This document shows positions 26,513-35,327 of a stretch of DNA of 64,000 nucleotides, piece by piece. Source of the stretch: Endozoicomonas sp. SCSIO W0465 (GTDB lineage: Bacteria > Pseudomonadota > Gammaproteobacteria > Pseudomonadales > Endozoicomonadaceae); the NCBI RefSeq assembly GCF_023716865.1, contig NZ_CP092417.1, positions 4,876,001 through 4,940,000 of the forward strand. Reading direction: 5' to 3'. Numbering within the stretch: position 1 is the stretch's first letter; the number at the start of each line of letters is the position of its first letter. The notes under the pieces were generated by a model. That model was not told the DNA's origin. It saw nothing but the letters and a program-made list of their open reading frames with translations, and made no database searches. A program made the position numbers and the translations under genes.

Positions 26513-27574
26513 ATGAACACGAATACCTTACTGCCCATGGCAACGTACAATTACGGAACTAATTTAGCTACGCCGGGCAGTGCTGAAAATCTTTCTCATC
26601 CCGCCCTCTGGCAGGGTTGGCCGGTAAATGCCACCAGCCACGTGAGCCAAATGGTGCCATATCCCTCTTCTGCTTCAGAGGAAACCCTTAACGCACATCC
26701 ACAATCACACCCTCAACTACAACCAGGACCACAACCAGAACCACAACCACTCTCTATCTACAATACAACAGCATTACCTGCTACGCAGCCAAACTTGATG
26801 TTGAATCAATCTCTCAATTACCCCGGTAATCCGCTTGCACCTCACTCCGGAATTAAAGACCCAACCGACACTTCGCCGGAGCTTTACCCCCAACGGTCTG
26901 ACTGTTCGACCCGGGAACTCTCAGAGGCTGAACTGTATGATTTATGTTATCCGAACCGGGAGGACACCAGCAGACCCTTCTACCCTCCGGTTCGCAGAAG
27001 ACAGAACGATATACCAAAGAACAGCTCAGCAACCAGCCATCAACCAGTCCGATACTCTCCCTACGCAAGGCCGGTTCGCAGTGAGCCCGACAATAGCAAT
27101 AGCGCCACAACACATTTACACGGAACCAGCATGGCAATGCCCTTTGGCGCTATCACGATCGGAGAGGGAATGTCCGATAAAAACAGGGTTCTGGAAATTC
27201 TGGAATTACTGCAAGGGAATACCACTGAAGCCAGAATCATCTATGTTTGCAGAGATTTCAAAAGGGGTGTCGCTGTGTTAAATGATTCCGGGCTATTCAT
27301 CAAGTCCCGATTTTCGGCAGGTAGAAGTACTATTAACAAAGCGTTTCAAAAAACAGGCAGCTTGAGTTTCATGGAAATGGGAAAACAGGTTAGAGGAAAG
27401 CTTCAGATTAACGGAAAGAAACTCAGACAGTACATTGACTGCCAGCCCAACAATGCGTTTAGAAACCACCAGTTTCAGGCTAACCATGTAGAAAAAATAC
27501 CCATTCACATAAAAGTTTATGAGTTCCCAGAAGAGCAAATACCGGGTACAAGGAGTTCAATTACCGGAGTGTAA
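26513..27574 (+). CDS. Unknown protein, low-complexity N-terminus and a domain shared with the gene at 4552
   Basis: 353 residues, not recognised. Residues 1-215 are rich in Pro, Gln, Ser, Asn and Tyr, including a run of PQ/PE repeats (HPQSHPQLQPGPQPEPQP at about 63-80), and should be disordered. Residues about 225-345 form a compact basic domain: GVAVLNDSGLFIKSRF..., then TGSLSFMEMGKQVRGKLQING. The spacing and the (T/S)GxLSF element resemble the repeated unit of the protein at 4552-5907. There is no signal peptide. Monocistronic. Disordered N-terminus with a compact C-terminus suggests a secreted effector, but this is inference. Confidence 0.55.
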   Translation: MNTNTLLPMATYNYGTNLATPGSAENLSHPALWQGWPVNATSHVSQMVPYPSSASEETLNAHPQSHPQLQPGPQPEPQPLSIYNTTALPATQPNLMLNQSLNYPGNPLAPHSGIKDPTDTSPELYPQRSDCSTRELSEAELYDLCYPNREDTSRPFYPPVRRRQNDIPKNSSATSHQPVRYSPYARPVRSEPDNSNSATTHLHGTSMAMPFGAITIGEGMSDKNRVLEILELLQGNTTEARIIYVCRDFKRGVAVLNDSGLFIKSRFSAGRSTINKAFQKTGSLSFMEMGKQVRGKLQINGKKLRQYIDCQPNNAFRNHQFQANHVEKIPIHIKVYEFPEEQIPGTRSSITGV

Positions 27575-27804
27575 AACACCAAATTTAAATGTTAATTCGA
27601 ATTACTTACGTCATCATTCCGTTATTAAACACAAACCATCAACAAATCCCGACTGTAAAGCTCTCAAAGCAAGGAATTAACCATTTAAGAGGGCCCCTTT
27701 CCTGTTCTTTCCCAATTAGCCCTGGATGATTGAAGCGTCTTAAAACAATGCCACCCATGGGAACTTTTTGAAAAAACAACAATCTCAAAGTAAGGGTCTG
27801 GGAA

Positions 27805-28913
27805 GGCTAAGTTACCGTTAATGGTTGAATCAGCTAAACTCCCATAAAATCTACGTTGTAGGGGAGTGATATGCAATCTGAACTCTTCAAGAATTTTATT
27901 GATTCCATTTCAACATTAACCAGTGAACAGCGAGACATTCTTAACAACTCGCTCCTTAGTACTCAAATAGAGGTTACCGAGGTAGTAGAAACCACTGACT
28001 CTGAACCTGTTTACAGTGAATCTATACCCAATAACGATAATGCAACACCTGACGTAGAAAAGAGCATACTTGCCCAATTTGCCGAAAACCCCAGGTGCCC
28101 CAAATGCAAAAGCCATAGCGTTGGTCGCTGGGGCATACGAAATGGCCGACAGCGCTACCACTGCAAGACTTGCGACTCAACGTTTAACGCCTTTAGTGGA
28201 ACGCCTTTGGCAAGGCTCAGGCACCCTGAAAAATGGAACAAGTACCTCGCAGGTATGACTCACTCTATGGTCTTGCGACCAGCTGCTGCTGAGAATGCCA
28301 TTGACTTGAAAACTGCGTTCCGCTGGCGTCACCGCTTTCTTGAAGTGATTAATAATGATCAAGCAGAAGAGCTTTGTGGCATTACTGAGCTTGATGAAAC
28401 ATTTTTCCGTGAATCCTTCAAAGGGCAAAGAGAAGGCCTTCCACGGCCAACCCGAAAGCGGGGTAATGATCCCAACAAAGCCCGAAAAGTCCCGGTAATG
28501 GTGGCTCGGGACCGTAATCGAAATACCGTTGACGGTGTATTAGAAAACGAAAGTGCTAATGAATTGTGCAGGCATTTAAATGGCCGCATATCGATACAGG
28601 CCACGGTCTGTGCGGATGCACACCTCGCTCACGAAAAACTTGCTGACAAGCTTGGATTTGTCTTCAAGGAGCTGGTGACATCAGCAGGTCAACATGTTGT
28701 TGAAGGCATCTACCACATCCAGACTGTAAATTCTTATCACAGTCATTTAAAACGCTGGATTGGCGGCGTATTCCAAGGGGTTGCAACTCGTTACCTTCCC
28801 CATTATCTGGCCTGGAGGCGAGAACTGACGGCAGCAAAAAAATTAACTGTTGGCCGGTTGATCAGCAGAATTACTGAACATTGGTGCTTCCAACCATTAA
28901 CGGTAACTTAGCC
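27805..28913 (+). mobile_element. IS1595-type insertion sequence, copy 1
   Basis: 1109 bp with perfect inverted repeats of at least 23 bp (GGCTAAGTTACCGTTAATGG and 3 more bases; inverted at the right end). Identical 9-bp flanks GTCTGGGAA lie at 27796-27804 and 28914-28922; the family normally makes 8-bp duplications. It is intergenic. A second copy lies at 35328-36436. Confidence 0.93.
27871..28911 (+). CDS. IS1595-family transposase, copy 1
   Basis: 346 residues. It has an N-terminal zinc ribbon (CPKC at about residue 75 and CKTC about 20 later), then the ISXO2-like catalytic domain with ITELDETFF (D) and VCADAHLAH (D), and a C-terminal NSYHSHLKRWIGG region. The stop lies inside the right inverted repeat. 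It differs from copy 2 at one residue (Lys7 here, Gln7 there), so the copies are recent. Confidence 0.93.
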   Translation: MQSELFKNFIDSISTLTSEQRDILNNSLLSTQIEVTEVVETTDSEPVYSESIPNNDNATPDVEKSILAQFAENPRCPKCKSHSVGRWGIRNGRQRYHCKTCDSTFNAFSGTPLARLRHPEKWNKYLAGMTHSMVLRPAAAENAIDLKTAFRWRHRFLEVINNDQAEELCGITELDETFFRESFKGQREGLPRPTRKRGNDPNKARKVPVMVARDRNRNTVDGVLENESANELCRHLNGRISIQATVCADAHLAHEKLADKLGFVFKELVTSAGQHVVEGIYHIQTVNSYHSHLKRWIGGVFQGVATRYLPHYLAWRRELTAAKKLTVGRLISRITEHWCFQPLTVT

Positions 28914-28922
28914 GTCTGGGAA

Positions 28923-29121
28923 GCTGACCGAGAATAGCGCCCGTCCAGGCGACCCCGTAGCGAGGATGGCAGAAAATTGAGGATAAAAATTCGGTTTTGT
29001 GAGGAGAATAACGTGCTATCTGACGAATAAAAGTGGGTTTTTATTTCTATCACCGCATGGATGCAAGAGCTAGAGCAACGCAGGAGCAGTTGCCGTGCAG
29101 GGCAGACTATTCTCGGTCAGC
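28923..29121. repeat. Possible MITE-like element with 15-bp terminal inverted repeats
   Basis: GCTGACCGAGAATAG at 28923-28937 is exactly inverted at 29107-29121 (CTATTCTCGGTCAGC). The 199-bp interval holds no convincing gene. No clear target duplication is seen. Together with the REP-like pair that follows it fills the gene-free 28.9-29.46 kb stretch. Confidence 0.5.
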
Positions 29122-29163
29122 CTCTTAGTGCAGAAAAGCGCTAATACCCATACAGCCAGTCCC

Positions 29164-29309
29164 CTCGTACCCATGCTCTGCGTGGGAATGCATACGGATC
29201 TGGCAGCATGAGAAAGAACCACTGCTTGGTAGGGTTTTCGGGGGCTCCATGCGAGTATGGTATTTGTGGCGGGATCGGTATGCATTCCCACGCAGAGCGT
29301 GGGAACGAG
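29164..29309. repeat. REP-like inverted pair
   Basis: Two 32-bp arms (29164-29195 and 29278-29309) are inverted copies with 30 of 32 bases matching. Each arm contains its own hairpin of the type CCCACGCTCTGCGTGGG, characteristic of the REP/BIME elements scattered in proteobacterial genomes. The rest of the gap to 29462 shows nothing else. Confidence 0.7.
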
Positions 29310-29462
29310 ATGTCCGGAGTGTCCGCAGGGTTTTGCGACAACCGTGGGACCGTAAGAACGAGGTGCTTGTGTATTATAACAACGCTTGGCCGCACTAGTT
29401 GTTGGTACGACCATTACAACATCCCCCACTACTGACTCTCAAAAAAACAAAGGATACAACCA

Positions 29463-30077
29463 ATGACCTTGCGCCCATTACTACTTCCCTTGCTGCTTTC
29501 TAATGCAGTAATAGCTTTCGCAGGTAATGATTATAACTATACATTTATTAATACCGGCGTTGGCTATAACAACCAGAATCAAAGTACACAAAATATTGAT
29601 GGAACCACCTGGTTTGTAAACGGTGCCTATAAAATTCCTTCAATACCGGTCATCCTTAACGCAGGATTCGCCTACGGACGTATTGATAAAGACGAAGTGG
29701 CCAGCAATGTCGAGATTGGTAGCAACGCTTACTTTGCCGGTGCCAGCCTGTTGTTGAAGCCAACGGACAGGTTACATGTTATTCCATCGGTCACCAGTGG
29801 CCGACTTAGCAATGGCTTCCGTGTAGATGACGATACAGCGAAGGATAAAGTGACTGCCTACTCAGCATCAATGGCTGCCCGTTATCACCTGGAGCGAGGC
29901 CTCTGGCTGAATACTGGTTATATGCTGCAATACTACGACCGGAGTGAAGATGACCATAACGGCTTTTTCACTGCCGGGGCAGAATATCAAGTCGACAAGG
30001 AGTGGGGTTTTGGCCTGAACTATCGTGGCAATTCTGACCAATACACGACCCAGCTTTTTGTAAAGCTGTTCTTCTGA
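29463..30077 (+). CDS. Small outer-membrane beta-barrel protein
   Basis: 204 residues with a signal peptide (MTLRPLLLPLLLSNAVIAFAG) and alternating beta-strands, ending in aromatic ...QLFVKLFF, the usual C-terminal signal for Bam insertion. About eight strands can be guessed. It is not assigned to a named family; general shape is OmpA/OmpW-like. The upstream region carries REP-like repeats. Confidence 0.65.
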   Translation: MTLRPLLLPLLLSNAVIAFAGNDYNYTFINTGVGYNNQNQSTQNIDGTTWFVNGAYKIPSIPVILNAGFAYGRIDKDEVASNVEIGSNAYFAGASLLLKPTDRLHVIPSVTSGRLSNGFRVDDDTAKDKVTAYSASMAARYHLERGLWLNTGYMLQYYDRSEDDHNGFFTAGAEYQVDKEWGFGLNYRGNSDQYTTQLFVKLFF

Positions 30078-30199
30078 GTATGACGTTTGAAGCACATTAA
30101 CGAAAAAAGAAACATCTATATTTACAGAGAGCTTTGATTCATTGGCTCTTTTTTGTAACTCAGTGTCTTTGTGGTTTAAATCGAACCCCGGACAGGGGT

Positions 30200-32155
30200 T
30201 CACTTTTTCCGGCGGCTTCCGGTACTCTTGCCCCTGCCTTTTCTTTTAAACGGCTGGTTTGAAGATGCAGGCAAGCCGGCAACAGAAGGCAAACCATCGT
30301 TCATAGTTTGCATCAACAATGCTCTCAGTTCCTGATCAAGCCCGCCCATAAACGCCCCATAACTGCCTTTTCGCTGGACAATATCATTCAGGGAAGCCTC
30401 CCAGCGTGCAGTCATGTCAGGGGTCGTTACTCTTTCCGGCAGTGCCTTGATCAGGGCTCTGCCGGTTGCCGATGCATGAATACTGCGTCCCTTGCGCTCC
30501 AGAAACTGGCGCTTGAACAGCAGCTCAATAATACTGGCCCGGGTTGCTTCTGTGCCCAGACCGTCGGTTTCCCGGAGAATCTTTCGGACCTCTTTATCCT
30601 GAACAAATCGGGCTATGCCCGTCATGGCAGAGAGGAGTGTTGCATCATTAAATGGTTTGGGGGGCTGTGTCATTTTTTCCTTAAGCTCAGCTTCAGAACA
30701 ATCGAGAACATCACCTTTGGCCAGCTCGGGTAAAAAAGCACTCTCTTCATGATCATCATCGCTCTTATCACCGACGGCACGCTGAGGTTTTTTTCCCGTA
30801 TTGATCAGAACCTTCCAACCATCCTCTATCGTCTGGCGGCTCCCGGCCCGAAAAAGACCTTTTTCTATTTCAATATCGACGACTCTTTTTCTGAACGTAT
30901 GATCAGGATAAAACTGCGCAACATACTGTCTGGCAATTAATCCATACAACTTGCGATCCGATTCAGACAATCGTTCAAGGTCCATTCTCAGCGAGGTAGG
31001 AATAATCGCATGATGTGCCCCAACTTTTTTATCATTCCAGGCACTGGTTTTCCTTTCTGGCAATGCCTGATCTACCGCCTTACCCAGTGAAAATACATTA
31101 TGCCGGATAGTGGCCAGCACTTCAGGCGCCTGAGAGAAATGCTCTTCAGGAAGATAACGACAATCTGAACGGGGGTAAGTAATCAGTTTCTGCTCATAAA
31201 GGCGCTGACAACCATCAAGTACCGACTTTGCATCCATGCGCAGCTGACGGGCAGCATCTATCTGCAGTGCCGACAACGAGTAGGGTAAAGGCGGAGTTTC
31301 TTTTCCGCGCTTATCTTCAACACGTTTTACCGCACCCTGCTTGCCGGTGATCCGATCCACCACGTTCTGCGCCAGACGCCGATCCAGTAACCGCCCTTCT
31401 TCATCCATCCAGTTCTGGCAGGCTTCGCTCGGCATCCATTTAGCTTTGAAGGTTTCCTCCTTTGCCGTTAACAATATGGCAAAAACCTCAAAGTAAGGCT
31501 TGGGCTGAAAGTACTCAATTTCTGTATCACGCCGGGCGACCAGGCCCAATATCGGCGTCTGAACCCGGCCGATGGAGAGCAAACCATTAAAGCCAACCCT
31601 GCGGCCAAGCAATGTGCAGGCGCGAGTCAGGTTAATACCGTAAAGCCAGTCTGCCCGGGAACGAGCCAGCGCAGAGACGGCCAGCGGGACAAACTCCTGG
31701 TTGGATCGCATCCGTCCCAGCGCCTGTAAAACGGCAGAAGGGTTCAGGTCGCTGATCAGTAAACGGCGAACATCCTTTTTACGTTGAGCAGAGAGCTTCA
31801 GATAGTCCAGCACTTCATCCACCAGCAACTGGCCTTCACGATCCGGGTCACCAGCATTGACGATAATATCGGCCCGTTTGAGCAGCTTACTGATGACTGA
31901 TAGCTGCGCACGCCCGCCCTTTCGGGGCCTTAGCTTCCATTGCATGGGCACGATAGGCAGATGTTCAAGCTTCCATGCCTTGAAGGCCGGGTCATAGGCA
32001 TCCGGCTCCTCCTGCTCAAGCAGGTGACCTATACACCAGGTCACCACATCTCCCGAGGCAGACTCAATATACCCTTCCTGTTTTTTCAGGGGCTTTTTCA
32101 AAACATCCGCAATGGCTCGCCCCAGACTGGGCTTTTCGGCAATAAATAACCGCAT
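30200..32155 (-). CDS. topB: DNA topoisomerase III
   Basis: 651 residues, type IA topoisomerase that decatenates replication intermediates. The Toprim start RLFIAEKPSLGRAIADVL and the acidic motif NAGDPDREGQLLVDE are visible. The active-site Tyr lies in KLITYPRSDCRYLP (about residue 330), and GLLSIGRVQTPILGLV belongs to the core. The C-terminal tail is short and basic (KRKGRGKSTGSRRKK) with no zinc fingers, as in E. coli TopB. It is a single gene, followed 122 bp downstream by the convergent barrel gene. Confidence 0.95.
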   Translation of the reverse strand: MRLFIAEKPSLGRAIADVLKKPLKKQEGYIESASGDVVTWCIGHLLEQEEPDAYDPAFKAWKLEHLPIVPMQWKLRPRKGGRAQLSVISKLLKRADIIVNAGDPDREGQLLVDEVLDYLKLSAQRKKDVRRLLISDLNPSAVLQALGRMRSNQEFVPLAVSALARSRADWLYGINLTRACTLLGRRVGFNGLLSIGRVQTPILGLVARRDTEIEYFQPKPYFEVFAILLTAKEETFKAKWMPSEACQNWMDEEGRLLDRRLAQNVVDRITGKQGAVKRVEDKRGKETPPLPYSLSALQIDAARQLRMDAKSVLDGCQRLYEQKLITYPRSDCRYLPEEHFSQAPEVLATIRHNVFSLGKAVDQALPERKTSAWNDKKVGAHHAIIPTSLRMDLERLSESDRKLYGLIARQYVAQFYPDHTFRKRVVDIEIEKGLFRAGSRQTIEDGWKVLINTGKKPQRAVGDKSDDDHEESAFLPELAKGDVLDCSEAELKEKMTQPPKPFNDATLLSAMTGIARFVQDKEVRKILRETDGLGTEATRASIIELLFKRQFLERKGRSIHASATGRALIKALPERVTTPDMTARWEASLNDIVQRKGSYGAFMGGLDQELRALLMQTMNDGLPSVAGLPASSNQPFKRKGRGKSTGSRRKK

Positions 32156-32240
32156 TCAAAAATAATCCGGTTCACAATGACTGAAATACTGTTTTTTTAT
32201 ACAGCATAATTCATCGTTTGGCGAGCACTCATCGGTTTTC

Positions 32241-33497
32241 TTACCAGCCCAGGTACAGCTGGCTACTGCTGTTCTTCCAAAGGCCTTTCGAGTCTTGCAT
32301 CTGTCGATAAAGCTTTTCCTGACTACTGTCCTGACTACTGTCCTGACTACTTTCCTGACTACTGTCCTGACTACTTTCCTGACTCAGTACCTGACTCGGC
32401 ACCTGATCCGACACCTGATCTGGACACGTATCAACCGGACCTGTAAGCAGATCCTGATTAATCTCTGTTAAGGTATCAGAACGGTGTACCGGCTCAGTAT
32501 TGGTATTTGCGTTCATTTCCCCGATGGGTTTCGAAGTGGAGTCCGAACGACTTTCTGATGGCCCGGCATCTTCACCGCCAGAGTCCTGGCCGTCAATAAC
32601 CGAATCCACGGCCCACTCAATGGATTGCTCTTCCTGAGGTGCCTCATAACCGGTTCGCTGACTATGCCCTGCGTTTGCTTCTAAAACCGGGCCGGGCCCA
32701 TCGGCAAACTCGCTGTCAACAACTGAAGCAGCGGGCTCCAAAACCATTACTGTATCCTCTTCCGGAACAGAATCCTGATAAGGTTTATCCGGCTGACCAC
32801 CAGAGCCACAGAGACGGTTTATGGCCTCTTGCTCATTTTCCAATGTATAGAAAATCTCATAAGGCTGTTCGCACATTACTGAATTTTGGAACTCATGCTC
32901 TGGATTATGGTCAGGGTGATTGTCAATGATGGCATCCGGTACCGGGGGTGATTGAATTTCAAGATTACAAATGGATATTCCGACATCTTTATCCCTCTGC
33001 TCCTCTGCCAGATATTTCCCCAAACGCTCCTTTAACATTGCCAACCCATCAAGGTAAACCGCTTCAGCGGTCATCGTTCCACATAAATGAGCAACCCCCT
33101 GTTGCAACGGATTTTTTATTAAGGGTTTCACAAAATCAAGTCCATACCCTTTAATCAGGCCCAATATGCCTTGCTCATGTACCTGATAACGAACGGTGAT
33201 TCGGGGGAAGGTTATTTTTATCCCCTCGGCAGTCGTGCAGGGAATGTCAGTAACAGCTGCCTTCTCCGGCATAATGCTGACAACAAACCCTTCATCGAAA
33301 GGCCAGGTCAGATAAACGCCTGCAGGGTAGACATCATCATAAAATTGATTTCCATTTTTGAATACACCCGCGCTTCCCTCGGGAATCCTGTATAAAAAAG
33401 GCATATAAGTGTAGAAATCTGAGGCTCCCGTTTCTTCAATAAAAAATGGCAAGAACGGAAGAAACACTAACAACATTATCATTAGTTTTTTTCCCAC
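32241..33497 (-). CDS. Erlin-like SPFH/Band-7 membrane protein with S/Q-rich tail
   Basis: 418 residues, GTG start with GGAG eight bases upstream. The N-terminus is a hydrophobic anchor (LMIMLLVFLPFLPFF). Residues about 35-195 form an SPFH domain closest by eye to eukaryotic erlins: an LTWPFDEGF segment, then DIPCTTAEGIKITFPRITV (erlins have VPCGTSGGVMIYFDRIEV), a KNPLQQGVAHLCGTMTAEAVY helix, and the closing ...QSPPVPDAI. Residues 200-380 are acidic and low-complexity. Near the C-terminus, SSQD/SSQE repeats are encoded by 12-bp tandem repeats. Erlins organise ER lipid-raft domains and ERAD. This may be host mimicry or an unusual bacterial SPFH protein. Confidence 0.7.
   Translation of the reverse strand: MGKKLMIMLLVFLPFLPFFIEETGASDFYTYMPFLYRIPEGSAGVFKNGNQFYDDVYPAGVYLTWPFDEGFVVSIMPEKAAVTDIPCTTAEGIKITFPRITVRYQVHEQGILGLIKGYGLDFVKPLIKNPLQQGVAHLCGTMTAEAVYLDGLAMLKERLGKYLAEEQRDKDVGISICNLEIQSPPVPDAIIDNHPDHNPEHEFQNSVMCEQPYEIFYTLENEQEAINRLCGSGGQPDKPYQDSVPEEDTVMVLEPAASVVDSEFADGPGPVLEANAGHSQRTGYEAPQEEQSIEWAVDSVIDGQDSGGEDAGPSESRSDSTSKPIGEMNANTNTEPVHRSDTLTEINQDLLTGPVDTCPDQVSDQVPSQVLSQESSQDSSQESSQDSSQDSSQEKLYRQMQDSKGLWKNSSSQLYLGW
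32317..32376 (-). repeat. 12-bp tandem repeats coding SSQ(D/E)
   Basis: Five copies of TCCTGACTACTG/T in tandem, with degenerate copies up to about 32410. In the coding direction they give SSQD and SSQE units in the tail of the erlin-like protein. Such in-frame arrays expand and contract by slippage. Confidence 0.85.
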
Positions 33498-33739
33498 AAT
33501 TTAACTCCACGTTTTTTAAATGATTTATCTGGTGAAGTACTTATAGCAAAGCCATAAACCGTCAACCGCAAATCAAAAACAAAAAGAAAAGCGCTGAATC
33601 CTATTGATGCAGTGGACGTCAAATCCTTTAATCCTGCCCCGCTAAAATGCTTCATTAATGACGGGCCACCCGCCTTTCCAGCATTCTTTTCTGGCGGAAC
33701 ATCCCCCTTGAACTAAAATTTTTCAGGCTTACAACCGTT

Positions 33740-35171
33740 CTTAGGGTAGACATTAAGCTCAAAAAAGGTTCGTTTCCGGCGGCAGAACCCACCTTGAACA
33801 GCCACAATAAAGCTTCGAAACCATTATCAATGGCTGAACAAGATGAGTACTGCAAATAGTAGATTAGTTGAAAAAAACTGTTGACCTGTTTCGACCGGTC
33901 AGAACTCCTAAGTATGGCGGAACAGCTTGGTTTTACTATACGACAGCGAGATATCCGTCCTTTGGATTTTATCCTCTCACTGATCGATGCCCTCGCTGGT
34001 GATGGAAACTGCGATACCCAGGCGGATCTACACCGTAAATTTAACGAGTTGACGGGGCTGAATGTCTCTTATCGTTCTTGGGCAAATCAAGCTAAAAAGG
34101 ACGCGCTGCCTACTCTTATCCTGTGGCTATGGGTGCAGTGTCTGGAAATATTTTCCCGCAAAGTCATGGCGTTTGATGAAGACAGTCCATTTTCAGAGTT
34201 TGAGCACATTCTGATTCAGGACGGTTCGTCACAAGCTGTCTATGATGCCCTGAAAGAAGCATTTCCCGGCAGGTTCTCAACGGTCAGTCCTGCTGCCGTC
34301 GAGCTTCATACGACAATGGATCTTCTCACCAACAACCTGGTGCGGGTGCAGCTGACTGAAGATACCCGTTCAGAAAGAGACTGTCTGCCACCACTGCCAA
34401 CATCCATGGCCTATATCCTGATGCTAATGGATGCCGGTTATTTTGAGCTGGAACTCTTTGCCGCTATTGATGACAGGGAGGGTTCTTTTATCTGCAAGGC
34501 ACCTCAGAGTATCAACCCGACGATACTCAGCGCGGTACGGGAGGATGGCAAGAATCTCAATCGCTACAAAGGACAAAAACTGAAGGATGTACTGTCTGGC
34601 TTCCCCAAAGACCAGTGCCTCGACCTGGATGTAGAATGGCCGGGATTCAAAGCCTGGCCATTCCGCTTGGTTGTCCGCTGGAATGACAAAAAACAGAAGT
34701 GGGTTTTCGTTGTGACCAACCTGAACCGGGTGGAGTTCACCTTGAGTGATGTGCTCCAGGCCTATCGTCTACGGTGGCAGATAGAGCTGATTTTCAAAGA
34801 GATCAAATCCTATTCAGGGTGGCATCGTTTTAACACCAAATCAGCGACACTGGTGTTTAGCCTGATTCTGATGTCCTTTGTGGTTGTGACGTTGAAAAGG
34901 TACCTTGCCCATGCTGCACAGGCGAACCTCTGTGAAAGTGGGAGCATTGAGGAAATCTCGACGCACAAGGTGATGAAAAGTGGGACTCACCTGTTTGGTA
35001 ATGTGATTTCATCGTTGATAAATGCAGGAAAGTCATTGGTCTCATGCATTAAAAAGCTACTGGACTTCTGGGGAAATAATGCGAAACGAGAACACCCTGC
35101 ACGGGATGGTTGTTCAGGGCGTACAAGATTAGGCTTCTGTGCAGTGGGTGGAGCTTAATGTCTACCTTAAG
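33740..35171 (+). mobile_element. IS4-family insertion sequence upstream of hdeA
   Basis: 1432 bp. The ends CTTAGGGTAGACATTAAGCT (33740-33759) and the inverse of CTTAAGGTAGACATTAAGCT (35152-35171) match at 19 of 20 bases. They are flanked by a 10-bp target duplication TACAACCGTT (33730-33739 and 35172-35181). It sits 24 bp before the hdeA start and displaces its promoter. The transposase frame may need a -1 frameshift. Confidence 0.9.
33843..35158 (+). CDS. IS4-family transposase, probably expressed by -1 frameshift
   Basis: DDE transposase. Apparent catalytic residues: ILIQDGSSQAVYD (D), LMLMDAGYFELEL (D) and LRWQIELIFKEIK (E). The long frame opens only at TTG 33881, already inside the conserved N-terminus (LTCFDRSELLSMAEQLGF). 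An ATG at 33843 starts a short frame MSTANSRLVEKN that meets the sequence A-AAA-AAC at 33872-33878 in the canonical slippery register. A -1 slip there joins it to the long frame, giving a normal N-terminus. Alternatives: TTG start, or an A8-to-A7 deletion that has killed the gene. The main frame alone covers 33881-35158 (425 residues). Confidence 0.8.
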
Positions 35172-35195
35172 TACAACCGTTAAAGGGTGATCACG

Positions 35196-35327
35196 ATGGA
35201 AATGAAAGTTATCGGTCTGGCCACGGCTCTGACCGCCGCATCCCTGACCGCCGTTGCTGCAAGCTCTGACAAGAGTAAAACCCCTACCAACAGCCCCAAA
35301 CCCGCCAAACCCATCACCGAATGGACC
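35196..35327 (+). pseudogene. hdeA: hdeA, acid-stress chaperone, 5' part split by IS1595
   Basis: Encodes the signal peptide and start of the mature protein (MEMKVIGLATALTAASLTAV..., up to ITEWT). It is interrupted by IS1595 copy 2. Joining to 36446-36655 gives a 113-residue HdeA-like protein. The RBS region (AAAGGGTGATCACG) was also separated from its promoter by the IS4 element. Confidence 0.88.
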
